From: Saccoglossus kowalevskii
Taxonomy: Eukaryota > Hemichordata > Enteropneusta > Harrimaniidae
NCBI RefSeq assembly: GCF_000003605.2
Contig: NW_003119685.1
Span: 1-41,919 of the forward strand
Direction: 5' to 3'
Length of the DNA: 41,919 nucleotides
The notes under the pieces were generated by a model. The model made no database searches. It saw only the letters and a list, made by a program, of their open reading frames with translations, and was not told where the DNA came from. Below are positions 25,451 through 37,849 of the stretch, piece after piece; within the stretch, counting starts at the first letter, position 1, and every line of letters begins with the position of its first letter. The position numbers were made by a program, and so were the translations under genes.

Positions 25451-27613
25451 GCAGGCAATATATCAAGGCAGAGTGTGTGATGCCCACTCACCTGGTTTAA
25501 TAGTACATCATTCCCCACCATACAACGCAGGCAATATATCAAGACAGAGTGTGTGATGCCCACTCACCTGATTTAATGGTACATCATGCCCCACCACACA
25601 TCACAGGCAATATATCAAGGCAGAGTGTGTGATGCCCACTCACCTGGTTTAATGGTACATCATGTCCCACCATACATCGCAGGCAATATATCAAGGCAGA
25701 GTGTGTGATGCCCACTCACCTGGTTTAATGGTACATCATGCCCCACCATACATCGCAGGCAATATATCAAGTCAGAGTGTGCGATGCCCACTCACCTGGT
25801 TCAATGGTACATCATGCCCCACCATACATCGCAGGCAATATATCAAGGCAGAGTGTGTGATGCCCACTCACCTGGTTTAATGGTACATCATGCCCCACCA
25901 TACATCGCAGGCAATATACCAAGGCAGAGTGTGTGATGCCCACTCACCTGGTTTAATGGTACATCATGCCCCACCATACAACGCAGGCAATATATCAAAA
26001 CAGAGTGTGTGATGCCCACTCACCTGATTTAATGGTACATCATGCCCAACACACATCACAGGCAATATATCAAGGTAGAGTGTGTGATGACCACTCACCT
26101 GGTTTAATGGTACATCATGCCCCAACATACAACGCAGGAAATATATCAAGGCAGAGTGTGTGATGCCCACTCACCTGGTTTAATGGTACATCATGTCTCA
26201 CCATACAACGCAGGCAATATATCAAGACAGAGTGTGTGATGCCCACTCACCTGGTTTAATAGCACATCATGCCCCATCATACATCGCAGGCAATATATCA
26301 AGACAGAGTGTGTGATGACCACTCACCTGATTTAATGGTACATCATGCCCTACCACACATCACAGGCAATATATCAAAGTAGTGTGATGACCACTCACCT
26401 GGTTTAATGGTACATCATGCCCCAACATACAACGCAGGAAATATATCAAGGCAGAGTGTGTGATGCCCACTCACCTGGTATAATGGTACATCATGTCTCA
26501 CCATACATAGCAGGCAATATACCAAGGCAGAGTGTGTGATGCCCACTCACCTGGTTTAATGGTACATCATGCCCCACCATACAACGCAGGCAATATATCA
26601 AGGCAGAGTGTGTGATGCCCACTCACCTGGTTTAATAGTACATCATTCCCCACCATACAACGCAGGCAATATATCAAGACAGAGTGTGTGATGCCCACTC
26701 ACCTGATTTAATGGTACATCATGCCCTACCACACATCACAGGCAATATATCAAGGCAGAGTGTGTGATGCCCACTCACCTGGTTTAATGGTACATCATGT
26801 CCCACCATACATCGCAGGCAATATATCAAGGCAGAGTGTGTGATGCCCACACACCTGGTTTAATGGTACATCATGCCCCACCATACATCGCAGGCAATAT
26901 ATCAAGTCAGAGTGTGCGATGCCCACTCACCTGGTTCAATGGTACATCATGCCCCACCATACATCGCAGGCAATATATCAAGGCAGAGTGTGTGATGCCC
27001 ACTCACCTGGTTTAATGGTACATCATGCCCCACCATACATCGCAGGCAATATACCAAGGCAGAGTGTGTGATGCCCACTCACCTGGTTTAATGGTACATC
27101 ATGCCCCACCATACAACGCAGGCAATATATCAAAACAGAGTGTGTGATGCCCACTCACCTGATTTAATGGTACATCATGCCCAACACACATCACAGGCAA
27201 TATATCAAGGTAGAGTGTGTGATGACCACTCACCTGGTTTAATGGTACATCATGCCCCAACATACAACGCAAGAAATATATCAAGGCAGAGTGTGTGATG
27301 CCCACTCACCTGGTTTAATGGTACATCATGTCTCACCATACAACGCAGGCAATATATCAAGACAGAGTGTGTGATGCCCACTCACCTGGTTTAATAGCAC
27401 ATCATGCCCCATCATACATCGCGGGCAATATATCAAGACAGAGTGTGTGATGCCCACTCACCTGATTTAATGGTACATCATGCCCTACCACACATCACAG
27501 GCAATATATCAAAGTAGTGTGATGACCACTCACCTGGTTTAATGGTACATCATGCCCCAACATACAACGCAGGAAATATATCAAGGCAGAGTGTGTGATG
27601 CCCACTCACCTGG
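25451..27613 (+). repeat. 1135-bp tandem higher-order repeat (15 monomers - 5 bp)
   Basis: Bases 25451-26478 recur at 26586-27613. The period falls 5 bp short of 15 x 76 at the shortened unit CATGCCCAACACAC (near 26042 and 27177), and a 4-bp-short unit CAAAGTAGTGTG lies near the right edge. Point differences include CCCCACCACAC against CCCTACCACAC, CCCACTCACC against CCCACACACC, GATGACCAC against GATGCCCAC and GCAGGC against GCGGGC. Both copies also match 6.8-7.2 kb. Confidence 0.88.
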
Positions 27614-28257
27614 TTTAATGGTACATCATATCCCACCATACAACGCAGGCAATATATCAAGGCAGAGTGTGTGATGCCCACTCACCTGGTTTAATGGTAC
27701 ATCATGCCCCACCATACATCGCAGGCAATATATCAAGGCAGAGTGTGTGATGCCCACTCACCTGGTTTAATGGTACATCATGTCTCACCATACAACGCAG
27801 GCAATATATATCAAGGCAGTGTGTGATGCCCACTCACCTGGTTTAATAGTACATCATGCCCCATCATACATCGCAGGCAATATATCAAGGCAGAGTGTGT
27901 GATGCCCCACTCACCTGGTTTAATGGTACATCATGCCCCACCATACAACGCAGGCAATATATCAAGGCAGAGTGTGTGATGCCAACTCACCTGGTTTAAT
28001 GGTACATCATGCCCCACCATAAATCGCAGGCAATATATCAAGGCAGAGTGTGTGATGCCCACTCACCTGGTTTAATGGTACATCATGCCCCACCATACAT
28101 TGCAGGCAATATATCAAGGCAGAGTGTGTGATGCCCACTCACCTGGTTTAATGGTACATCATGCCCCACCATACAACGCAGGCAATATATCATGGCAGAG
28201 TGTGTGATGCCCACTCACCTGGTTTAATGGTACATCATGCCCCACCATACATCGCAG
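27163..28257 (+). repeat. Mosaic: two distant blocks joined at 27782/27783
   Basis: Bases 27163-27782 follow 6821-7440, and 27783-28257 follow 141-614. The switch falls between CATCATG and TCTCACC. The second part has one extra base (GATGCCCCAC) relative to its partner. The two partner segments lie about 6.2 kb apart elsewhere in the window, so this join, or the loss of it, marks a recombination event. Confidence 0.83.
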
Positions 28258-28501
28258 GCAATATATCAAGGCAGAGTGTGTGATGCCCACTCACCTGGTT
28301 TAATGGTACATCATGCCCCACCATACAACGCAGGCAATATACCAAGGCAGAGTGTGTGATGCTCACTCACCAGGTTTAATTGTACATCATGTCCCACCAT
28401 ACAACGCAGGCAATATATCAAGGCAGAGTGTGTGATGCCCACTCACCTGGTTTAATGGTACATCATGCCCCACCATACATCGCAGGCAATATATCAAGGC
28501 A

Positions 28502-28520
28502 GAGTGTGTGATGCCCACTC
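28502..28520 (+). other. Short dyad within the monomer, GAGTG/CACTC
   Basis: Monomer positions 20-24 (GAGTG) and 34-38 (CACTC) are perfect reverse complements separated by 9 bases. One mismatch allows a 7-bp pairing GTGTGTG/CACTCAC nearby. The arms are among the most conserved bases in the array, although stop-introducing and loop positions (32, 33) vary often. It could be a weak hairpin or a binding site for a dimeric protein, but five base pairs can occur by chance. The type monomer is used as the example. Confidence 0.4.
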
Positions 28521-28530
28521 ACCTGGTTTA

Positions 28531-28552
28531 ATGGTACATCATGCCCCACCAT
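28531..28552 (+). other. Second dyad within the monomer, ATGGT/ACCAT
   Basis: Monomer positions 49-53 (ATGGT) and 66-70 (ACCAT) are reverse complements around a 12-base spacer containing CATCATGCCCC. Variants at 51 (G to A or T) break the left arm in many monomers, and the right arm changes to ACCAC or ACAT in others, usually without a compensating change in the partner. That argues against selection for pairing. It is recorded as a visible symmetry, not a demonstrated site. Confidence 0.3.
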
Positions 28553-30795
28553 ACATCGCAGGCAATATATCAATGCAGAGTGTGTGATGCCCACTCACCT
28601 GGTTTAATGGTACATCATGTCCCACCATACATCGCAGGCAATATATCAAGGCAGAGTGTGTGATGCCCACTCACCTGGTTTAATGGTACATCATGCCCCA
28701 CCATACATCGCAGGCAATATATCAAGTCAGAGTGTGCGATGCCCACTCACCTGGTTAAAAGGTACATCATGTAACACCATACGTCACAGGCAATATATCG
28801 AGGCAGAGTGTGCGATGCCCACTCACCTGGTTCAATGGTACATCATGCCCCACCATACATCGCAGACAATATATCAAGGCAGAGTGTGTGATGCCCACTC
28901 ACCTGGTTTAATGGTACATCATGCCCCACCATACATCGTAGGAAATATATCAAGGCAGAGTGTGTGATGTGGTACATCATGAGCCACCATACATCGCAGG
29001 CAATATATCAAGACAGAGTGTGTGATGCCCACACACCTGGTTTAATAGTACATCATGCCCCATCATACATCGCAGGCAATATATATCAAGGCAGAGTGTG
29101 TGATGCCCACTCACCTGGTTTAATAGTACATCATGCCCCAACATAAATCGCAGGCAATATATCAAGGCAAAGTGTGTGATGCCAACTTACCTGGTTTAAT
29201 GGTACATCATGCCACACCATAAATCGCAGGCAATATATCAAGGCAGAGTGTGTGATGCCCACTCACCTGGTTTAATGGTACATCATGCCCCACCATACAT
29301 CGCAGGCAATATATCAAGGCAGAGTGTGTGATGCCAACTCACCTGGTTTAATGGTACATCATGCCCCACCATAAATCGCAGGCAATATATCAAGGCAGAG
29401 TGTGTGATGCCCACTCACCTGGTTTGATGGTACATCATGCCCCATCATACATTGCAGGCAATATATCAAGGCAGAGTGTGTGATGCCCACTCACCTGGTT
29501 TAATGGTACATCATGCCCCACCATACAACGCAGGTAATATATCAAGTCAGAGTGTGTGATGCCCACTCACCTGGTTTAATGGTACATCATGCCCCACCAT
29601 ACAACGCAGGCAATATACCAAGGCAGAGTGTGTGATGCCCACTCACCTGGTTTAATGGTACATCATGCCCCACCATACATCGCAGGCAATATATCAAGGC
29701 AGAGTGTGTGATGCCCACTCACCTGTTTTAATGGTACATCATGCCCCACCATACATCGCAGGCAATATATCAAGGCAGAGTGTGTGATGCCCACTCACCT
29801 GGGTTAATGGTACATCATGTCCCACCATACATCGCAGGCAATATATCAAGGCAGAGTGTGTGATGCCCACTCACCTGGTTTAATGGTACATCATGCCCCA
29901 CCATACAACGCAGGCAATATACCAAGGCAGAGTGTGTGATGCCCACTCACCTGGTTTAATGGTACATCATGCCCCACCATACATCGCAGGCAATATATCA
30001 AGTCAGAGTGTGTGATGCCCACTCACCTGGTTCAAAGGTACATCATGTAACACCATACGTCACAGGCAATATATCGAGGCAGAGTGTGCGATGCCCACTC
30101 ACCTGGTTCAACGGTACATCATGCCCCACCATACATCGCAGACAATATATCAAGGCAGAGTGTGTGATGCCCACTCACCTGGTTTAATGGTACATCATGC
30201 CCCACCATACAACGCAGGCAATATATCAAGGCAGAGTGTGTGATGCCTACTCACCTGGTTTAATAGTACATCATGCCCCATCATACATCGCAGGCAATAT
30301 ATCAAGGCAGAGTGTGTGATGCCCACTTACCTGGTTTAATGGTACATCATGCCCCACCATACAACGCAGGCAATATATCAAGGCAGAGTGTGTGATGCCC
30401 ACTCACATGGTTAAATGGTACATCATGCCCCACCATACATCGCAGGCAATATATCAAGGCAGAGTGTGTGATGCCCACTCACCTGGTTTAATGGTACATC
30501 ATGCCCCACCATACATCGCAGGCAATATATCAAGGCAGAGTGTGTGATGCCAACTCACCTGGTTTAATGGTACATCATGTCCCACCATACAACGTAGGCA
30601 ATATATCAAGGCAGAGTGTGTGATGCCCACTCACCTGTTTTAATGGTACATCATGCCCCACCATACATCGCAGGCAATATATCAAGGCAGAGTGTGTGAT
30701 GCCCACTCACCTGGTTTAATGGTACATCATGCCCCACCATACATCGCAGGCAATATACCAAGGCAGAGTGTGTGATGCCCACTCACCTGGTTTAA

Positions 30796-30812
30796 TGGTA
30801 CTGACATCATGT
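30796..30812 (+). repeat. Unique 4-bp insertion in a monomer
   Basis: GGTACTGACATCATG is found where all other units read GGTACATCATG or a point variant, with the four bases added after 30801. I found no second example, so it appeared after the block duplications or is a sequencing error. Confidence 0.75.
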
Positions 30813-31246
30813 CCCACCATACATCGCAGGCAACATATCAAGGCAGAGTGTGTGATGCCCACTCACCTGGTTTAATGGTACATCATGCCCCACCATACAT
30901 CGCAGGCAATATATCAAGGCAGAGTGTGTGATGCCCACTCACCTGGTTTAATGGTACATCATGTCCCACCATACAACGCAGGCAATATATCAAGGCAGAG
31001 TGTGTGATGCCCACTCACCTGGTTTAATGGTACATCATGCCCCACCATACAACGCAGGCAATATATCAAGGCAGAGTGTGTGATGCCCACTCACCTGGTT
31101 TAATGGTACATCATGCCCCACCATACATCGCAGGCAATATATCAAGGCAGAGTGTGTGATGCCCACTCACCTGGTTTAATTGTACATCATGTCCCACCAT
31201 ACAACGCAGGCAATATATCAAGGCAGAGTGTGTGATGCCCACTCAA

Positions 31247-33224
31247 CTGGTTTAATGGTACATCATGCCCCACCATACATCGCAGGCAACATATCAAGGC
31301 AGAGTGTGTGATGCCCACTCACCTGGTTTAATGGTACATCATGCCCCACCATACATCGCAGGCAATATATCAATGCAGAGTGTGTGATGCCCACTCACCT
31401 GGTTTAATGGTACATCATGTCCCACCATACATCGCAGGCAATATATCAAGGCAGAGTGTGTGATGCCCACTCACCTGGTTTAATGGTACATCATGCCCCA
31501 CCATACATCGCAGGCAATATATCAAGTCAGAGTGTGCGATGCCCACTCACCTGGTTCAAAGGTACATCATGTAACACCATACGTCACAGACAATATATCG
31601 AGGCAGAGTGTGTGATGCCCACTCACCTGGTTTAATGGTACATCATGCCCCACCATACATCGCAGGAAATATATCAAGGCAGAGTGTGTGATGTGGTACA
31701 TCATGCCCCACCATACATCGCAGGCAATATATCAAGACAGAGTGTGTGATGCCCACTCACCTGGTTTAATAGTACATCATGCCCCATCATACATCGCAGG
31801 CAATATATATCAAGGCAGAGTGTGTGATGCCCACTCACCTGGTTTAATAGTACATCATGCCCCATCATAAATCGCAGGCAATATATCAAGGCAGAGTGTG
31901 TGATGCCCACTTACCTGGTTTAATGGTACATCATGCCACACCATAAATCGCAGGCAATATATCAAGGCAGAGTGTGTGATGCCCACTCACCTGGTTTAAT
32001 GGTACATCATGCCACACCATAAATCGCAGGCAATATATCAAGGCAGAGTGTGTGATGCCCACTCACCTGGTTTAATGGTACATCATGCCCCACCATACAT
32101 CGCAGGCAATATATCAAGGCAGAGTGTGTGATGCCAACTCACCTGGTTTAATGGTACATCATGCCCCACCATAAATCGCAGGCAATATATCAAGGCAGAG
32201 TGTGTGATGCCCACTCACCTGGTTTAATGGTACATCATGCCCCACCATACATCGCAGGCAACATATCAAGGCAGAGTGTGTGATGCCCACTCACCTGGTT
32301 TAATGGTACATCATGCCCCACCATACATCGCAGGCAATATATCAATGCAGAGTGTGTGATGCCCACTCACCTGGTTTAATGGTACATCATGTCCCACCAT
32401 ACATCGCAGGCAATATATCAAGGCAGAGTGTGTGATGCCCACTCACCTGGTTTAATGGTACATCATGCCCCACCATACATCGCAGGCAATATATCAAGTC
32501 AGAGTGTGCGATGCCCACTCACCTGGTTCAAAGGTAAATCATGTAACACCATACGTCACAGACAATATATCGAGGCAGAGTGTGTGATGCCCACTCATCT
32601 GGTTTAATGGTACATCATGCCCCACCATACATCGCAGGAAATATATCAAGGCAGAGTGTGTGATGTGGTACATCATGCCCCACCATACATCGCAGGCAAT
32701 ATATCAAGACAGAGTGTGTGATGCCCACTCACCTGGTTTAATAGTACATCATGCCCCATCATACATCGCAGGCAATATATATCAAGGCAGAGTGTGTGAT
32801 GCCCACTCACCTGGTTTAATAGTACATCATGCCCCATCATAAATCGCAGGCAATATATCAAGGCAGAGTGTGTGATGCCCACTTACCTGGTTTAATGGTA
32901 CATCATGCCACACCATAAATCGCAGGCAATATATCAAGGCAGAGTGTGTGATGCCCACTCACCTGGTTTAATGGTACATCATGCCACACCATAAATCGCA
33001 GGCAATATATCAAGGCAGAGTGTGTGATGCCCACTCACCTGGTTTAATGGTACATCATGCCCCACCATACATCGCAGGCAATATATCAAGGCAGAGTGTG
33101 TGATGCCAACTCACCTGGTTTAATGGTACATCATGCCCCACCATAAATCGCAGGCAATATATCAAGGCAGAGTGTGTGATGCCCACTCACCTGGTTTAAT
33201 GGTACATCATGCCCCACCATACAT
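31247..33224 (+). repeat. 972-bp tandem higher-order repeat (13 monomers - 16 bp)
   Basis: Bases 31247-32252 recur at 32219-33224. I see two differences: 31565 C against 32537 A, and the change to CTCATCTGG near 32598. The period is 13 x 76 minus 18 (the deletion unit) plus 2 (one ATATATATC). Other shared markers are GCAACATATC, CAATGCAG, CATGTAACACC, CACAGACAAT and CATGCCACACC twice. Low divergence suggests a recent event. Confidence 0.92.
31508..31640 (+). repeat. TAACACC/TCAAAGG monomer subfamily (example; 11 sites)
   Basis: A distinctive run of linked variants: CAAGTCAG, GTGCGATG, GGTTCAAAGG, CATGTAACACC, TACGTCACAGR, ATCGAGGC and often GGTTCAATGG. The CATGTAACACC mark starts near 3712, 17867, 18171, 20281, 22162, 28768, 30044, 31568, 32540, 34956 and 36170. 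Variants always travel together, so the cassette is copied as a unit. It holds extra CpGs (GTGCGATG, TACGTCAC). Because TCAA replaces TTAA, a stop is lost and the longest open frames in the window (up to 141 codons, 34730-35155) lie over these cassettes. Confidence 0.88.
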
Positions 33225-33453
33225 TGCAGGCAATATATCAAGGCAGAGTGTGTGATGCCCACTCACCTGGTTTAATGGTACATCATGCCCCACCATACAT
33301 CGCAGGCAATATATCAAGGCAGAGTGTGTGATGCCCACTCACCTGGTTTAATGGTACATCATGCCCCACCATACATCGCAGGCAATATATCAAGGCAGAG
33401 TGTGTGATGCCCACTCACCTGGTTTAATGGTACATCATGTCCCACCATACATC

Positions 33454-35160
33454 GCAGGCAATATATCAAGGCAGAGTGTGTGATGCCCACTCACCTGGTT
33501 TAATGGTATATCATGCCCCACCATACATCGCAGGCAATATATCAAGGCAGAGTGTGTGATGCCTACTCTCCTGGTTTAATAGTACATAATGTCCCACCAT
33601 ACATCGCAGGCAATATATCAAGGTAGAGTGTGTGATGACAACTCACCTGGTTTAATGGTACATCAAGCCCCAACATACAACGCAGGCAATATATTAAGGC
33701 AGAGTGTGTGATGCCCACTCACCTGGTTTAATGGTACATCAAGCCCCAACATACAACGCAGGCAATATATCAAGGCAGAGTGTGTGATGCCCTATTCACC
33801 TGGTTTAATGGTACATCATGCCCCACCATACAACGCAGGCAATATATCAATGCAGAGTGTGTGATGCCCACTCACCTGGTTTAATTGTACATCATGTCCC
33901 ACCATACAACGCAGGCAATATATCAAGGCAGAGTGTGTGATGCCCACTCACCTGGTTTAATGGTACATCATGTCCCACCATACATCGCAGGCAATATATC
34001 AAGGCAGAGTGTGTGATGCCCACTCACCTGGTTTAATGGTACATCATGCCCCACCATACATCGCAGGCAATATATCAAGTCAGAGTGTGCGACGCCCACT
34101 CACCTGGTTCAATGGTACATCATGCCCCACCATACATCGCAGGCAATATATCAAGGCAGAGTGTGTGATGCCCACTCAGCTGGTTTAATGGTACATCATG
34201 CCCCACCATACATCGCAGGCAATATACCAAGGCAGAGTGTGTGATGCCCACTCACCTGGTTTAATGGTACATCATGTCTCACCATACATCGCAGGCAATA
34301 TACCAAGGCAGAGTGTGTGATGCCCACTCACCTGGTTTAATGGTACATCATGTCCCACCATACAACGCAGGCAATATATTAAGGCAGAGTGTGTGATGCC
34401 CACTCACCTGGTTTAATGGTACATCATGTCTCACCATACATCGCAGGCAATATACCAAGGCAAAGTGTGTGATGCCCACTCACCTGGTTTAATGGTACAT
34501 CATGCCCCACCATACAACGCAGGCAATATACCAAGGCAGAGTGTGTGATGCCCACTCACCTGGTTTAATTGTACATCATGTCCCACCATACAACGCAGGC
34601 ATTATATCAAGGCAGAGTGTGTGATGCCCACTCACCTGGTTTAATGGTACATCATGCCCCACCATACATCGCAGGCAATATATCAAGGTAGAGTGTGTGA
34701 TGCCCACTCACCTGGTTTAATGGTACATCATGCCCCACCATACATCGCAGGCGATATATCAAGGCAGAGTGTGTGATGCCCACTCACCTGGTTTAATGGT
34801 ACATCATGTCCCACCATACATCGCAGGCATATATCAAGGCAGAGTGTGTGATGCCCACTCTCCTGGTTTAATGATACATCATGCCCCACCATACATCGCA
34901 GGAAATATATCAAGTCAGAGTGTGCGATGCCCACTCACCTGGTTCAAAGGTACATCATGTAACACCATACGTCACAGGCAATATATCAAGGCAGAGTGTG
35001 CGATGCCCACTCACCTGGTTCAATGGTACATCATGCCCCACCATACATCGCAGACAATATATCAAGGCAGAGTGCGTGATGCCCACTCATCTGGTTTAAT
35101 GGTACATCATGCCCCACCATACAACGCAGGCAATATATCAAGGCAGAGTGTGTGATGCCT
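33454..35160 (+). repeat. Patchwork block assembled from three distant matches
   Basis: Three consecutive pieces match different places: about 33454-33943 to 4570-5058, 33932-34428 to 7476-7972, and about 34468-35160 to 3225-3920. The first piece has a one-base insertion (GATGCCCTATTC near 33790). The third carries CTCTCCTGG, ATGATACATC in place of ATGGTACATC, and a TAACACC cassette. Ordinary satellite fills the short gap near 34429-34467. The pieces are out of order relative to their matches. Confidence 0.8.
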
Positions 35161-36475
35161 ACTCACCTGGTTTAATAGTACATCATGTCCCACCATACAT
35201 CGCAGGCAATATATCAAGGTAGTGTGTGATGACCACTCACCTGGTTTAATGGTACATCATGTCTCACCATACAACGCAGGCAATATATCAAGGCAGAGTG
35301 TGTGATGCCCACTCACCTGGTTTAATGGTACATCATGCCCCACCATACAACGCAGGCAATATATCAAGGCAGAGTGTGTGATGACCACTCACCTGGTTTA
35401 ATAGTACATCATGCCCCACCATACATCGCAGACAATATATCAAGGCAGAGTGTGTGATGCCCACTCACCTGGTTTAATGGTACATCATGCCCCACCATAC
35501 AACGCAGGCAATATATCAAGGCAGAGTGTGTGATGCCTACTCACCTGGTTTAATAGTACATCATGTCCCACCATACATCGCAGGCAATATATCAAGGTAG
35601 AGTGTGTGATGACCACTCACCTGGTTTAATGGTACATCATGTCTCACCATACAACGCAGGCAATATATCAAGGCAGAGTGTGTGATGCCCACTCACCTGG
35701 TTTAATGGTACATCATGCCCCACCATACAACGCAGGCAATATATCAAGGCAGAGTGTGTGATGCCTACTCACCTGGTTTAATAGTACATCATGTCCCACC
35801 ATACATCGCAGGCAATATATCAAGGTAGAGTGTGTGATGACCACTCACCTGGTTTAATGGTACATCATGCCCCACCATACAACGCAGGCAATATATCAAG
35901 ACAGAGTGTGTGATGCCCACTCACCTGGTTTAATGGTACATCATGCCCTACCACACATCACAGGTAATATATCAAGGCAGAGTGTGTGATGCCTACTCAC
36001 CTGGTTTAATAGTACATCATGTCCCACCATACATCGCAGGCAATATATCAAGGCAGAGTGTGTGATGCCCACTCTCCTGGTTTAATGATACATCATGCCC
36101 CACCATACATCGCAGGAAATATATCAAGTCAGAGTGTGCGATGCCCACTCACCTGGTTCAAAGGTACATCATGTAACACCATACGTCACAGGCAATATAT
36201 CAAGGCAGAGTGTGCGATGCCCACTCACCTGGTTCAATGGTACATCATGCCCCACCATACATCGCAGACAATATATCAAGGCAGAGTGCGTGATGCCCAC
36301 TCATCTGGTTTAATGGTACATCATGCCCCACCATACAACGCAGGCAATATATCAAGGCAGAGTGTGTGATGCCTACTCACCTGGTTTAATAGTACATCAT
36401 GTCCCACCATACATCGCAGGCAATATATCAAGGTAGTGTGTGATGACCACTCACCTGGTTTAATGGTACATCATG
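34828..36475 (+). repeat. 1214-bp duplication
   Basis: Bases 34828-35261 recur at 36042-36475, with ATGATACATC, CGCAGGAAATA, CAAGTCAG, CATGTAACACC, GAGTGCGTGATG, CTCATCTGG and a GGTAGTGTGTG -2 unit all in order. The intervening 35262-36041 repeats the pair GCCTACTC/TAGTAC/GTCCC then GGTAGAG/GATGACC. The third piece of the 33.4-35.2 kb patchwork overlaps the first copy. Confidence 0.85.
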
Positions 36476-37701
36476 CCCTACCACACATCACAGGTAATAT
36501 ATCAAGGTAGAGTGTGTGATGACCACTCACCTGGTTTAATGGTACATCATGCCCCAACATACAACGCAGGAAATATATAAAGGCAGAGTGTGTGATGCCC
36601 ACTCACCTGGTTTAATGGTACATCATGTCTCACCATACAACGCAGGCAATATATAAAGGCAGAGTGTGTGATGCCAACTCACCTGGTTTAATGGTACATC
36701 ATGTCTCACCATACAACGCATGCAATATATCAAGACTGAGTGTGTGATGCCCACTTACCTGGTTTAATGGTACATCATGCCCCACCATAAATCGCAGGCA
36801 ATATATCAAGGCAGAGTGTGTGATGCCCACTCACCTGGTTTAATGGTACATCATGCCCCACCATACATCGCAGGCAATATATCAAGGCAGAGTGTGTGAT
36901 GCCCACTCACCTGGTTTAATGGTACATCATGCCCCACCATAAATCGCAGGCAATATATCAAGGCAGAGTGTGTGATGACCACTCACCTGGTTTAATGGTA
37001 CATCATGTCTCACCATACAACGCAGGCAATATATCAAGGCAGAGTGTGTGATGCCCACTCACCTGGTTTAATGGTACATCATGCCCCACCATACAACGCA
37101 GGCAATATATCAAGGCAGAGTGTGTGATGCCTACTCACCTGGTTTAATAGTACATCATGTCCCACCATACATCGCAGGCAATATATCAAGGTAGAGTGTG
37201 TGATGACCACTCACCTGGTTTAATGGTACATCATGCCCCACCATACAACGCAGGCAATATATCAAGACAGAGTGTGTGATGCCCACTCACCTGGTTTAAT
37301 GGTACATCATGCCCTACCACACATCACAGGTAATATATCAAGGTAGAGTGTGTGATGACCACTCACCTGGTTTAATGGTACATCATGCCCCAACATACAA
37401 CGCAGGAAATATATAAAGGCAGAGTGTGTGATGCCCACTCACCTGGTTTAATGGTACATCATGTCTCACCATACAACGCAGGCAATATATAAAGGCAGAG
37501 TGTGTGATGCCAACTCACCTGGTTTAATGGTACATCATGTCTCACCATACAACGCATGCAATATATCAAGACTGAGTGTGTGATGCCCACTTACCTGGTT
37601 TAATGGTACATCATGCCCCACCATAAATCGCAGGCAATATATCAAGGCAGAGTGTGTGATGCCCACTCACCTGGTTTAATGGTACATCATGCCCCACCAT
37701 A
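36447..37701 (+). repeat. 836-bp (11-monomer) tandem duplication
   Basis: Bases 36447-36865 recur at 37283-37701 without a difference that I can see. Markers are CCCTACCACAC, CACAGGTAATA, CGCAGGAAATATATAAAGG, TCTCACC in successive units, CGCATGCAAT and AAGACTGAG. The edges are at 36446/37282 and 36866/37702. The same module returns near 39.0 and 39.9 kb. Confidence 0.87.
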
Positions 37702-37849
37702 AATCGCAGGCAATATATCAAGGCAGAGTGTGTGATGCCTACTCACCTGGTTTAATAGTACATCATGTCCCACCATACATCGCAGGCAATATATCAAGGC
37801 AGAGTGTGTGATGCCCACTCACCTGGTTTAATGGTACATCATGCCCCAC

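Larger units (their letters stand above)
28483..28558 (+). repeat. Reference consensus monomer
   Basis: This unit matches the majority base at every position and can serve as the type monomer. It begins CAGGCAATATAT and ends CCATACATCG. The most variable positions across the array are 5 (C/A), 18 (C/T), 32 (C/A), 33 (C/T), 51 (G/A/T), 62 (C/T), 72 (C/A) and 74 (T/A). The most constant stretches are GAGTGTGTGATG and CACTCACCTGG. It contains TGA at 27-29 and TAA at 47-49, the two stops that end most frames. Confidence 0.9.
28258..31246 (+). repeat. Mixed monomers, partly parallel to 31.2-31.7 kb
   Basis: About 39 monomers. Bases 28378-28803 parallel 31178-31603 at an offset of 2800 bp. The right-hand version then lacks one monomer: at 31589 CACAGACAAT fuses the CACAGG and CGCAGAC spellings, and the offset becomes 2724. 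TAACACC cassettes occur near 28768 and 30044, the 18-bp deletion unit at 28969, and a unique 4-bp insertion near 30802. No gene is seen. Confidence 0.75.

Noticed and set aside
28483-28558. Internal half-repeat inside the monomer
   Set aside because: GATGCCCAC (positions 28-36) and CATGCCCCAC (58-67) look alike, but extending the alignment gives only about 11 matches in 20. The spacing of 30 does not divide 76. Chance is sufficient.
34730-35155. Longest open frame (141 codons) and similar frames of 60-122 codons on both strands
   Set aside because: They are read through from the repeat. A 76-bp unit shifts frame each monomer, so the same peptide segments recur in all copies and on both strands. 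Length depends only on whether TAA (47-49) or TGA (27-29) is mutated. No start context, domain or codon bias supports coding.
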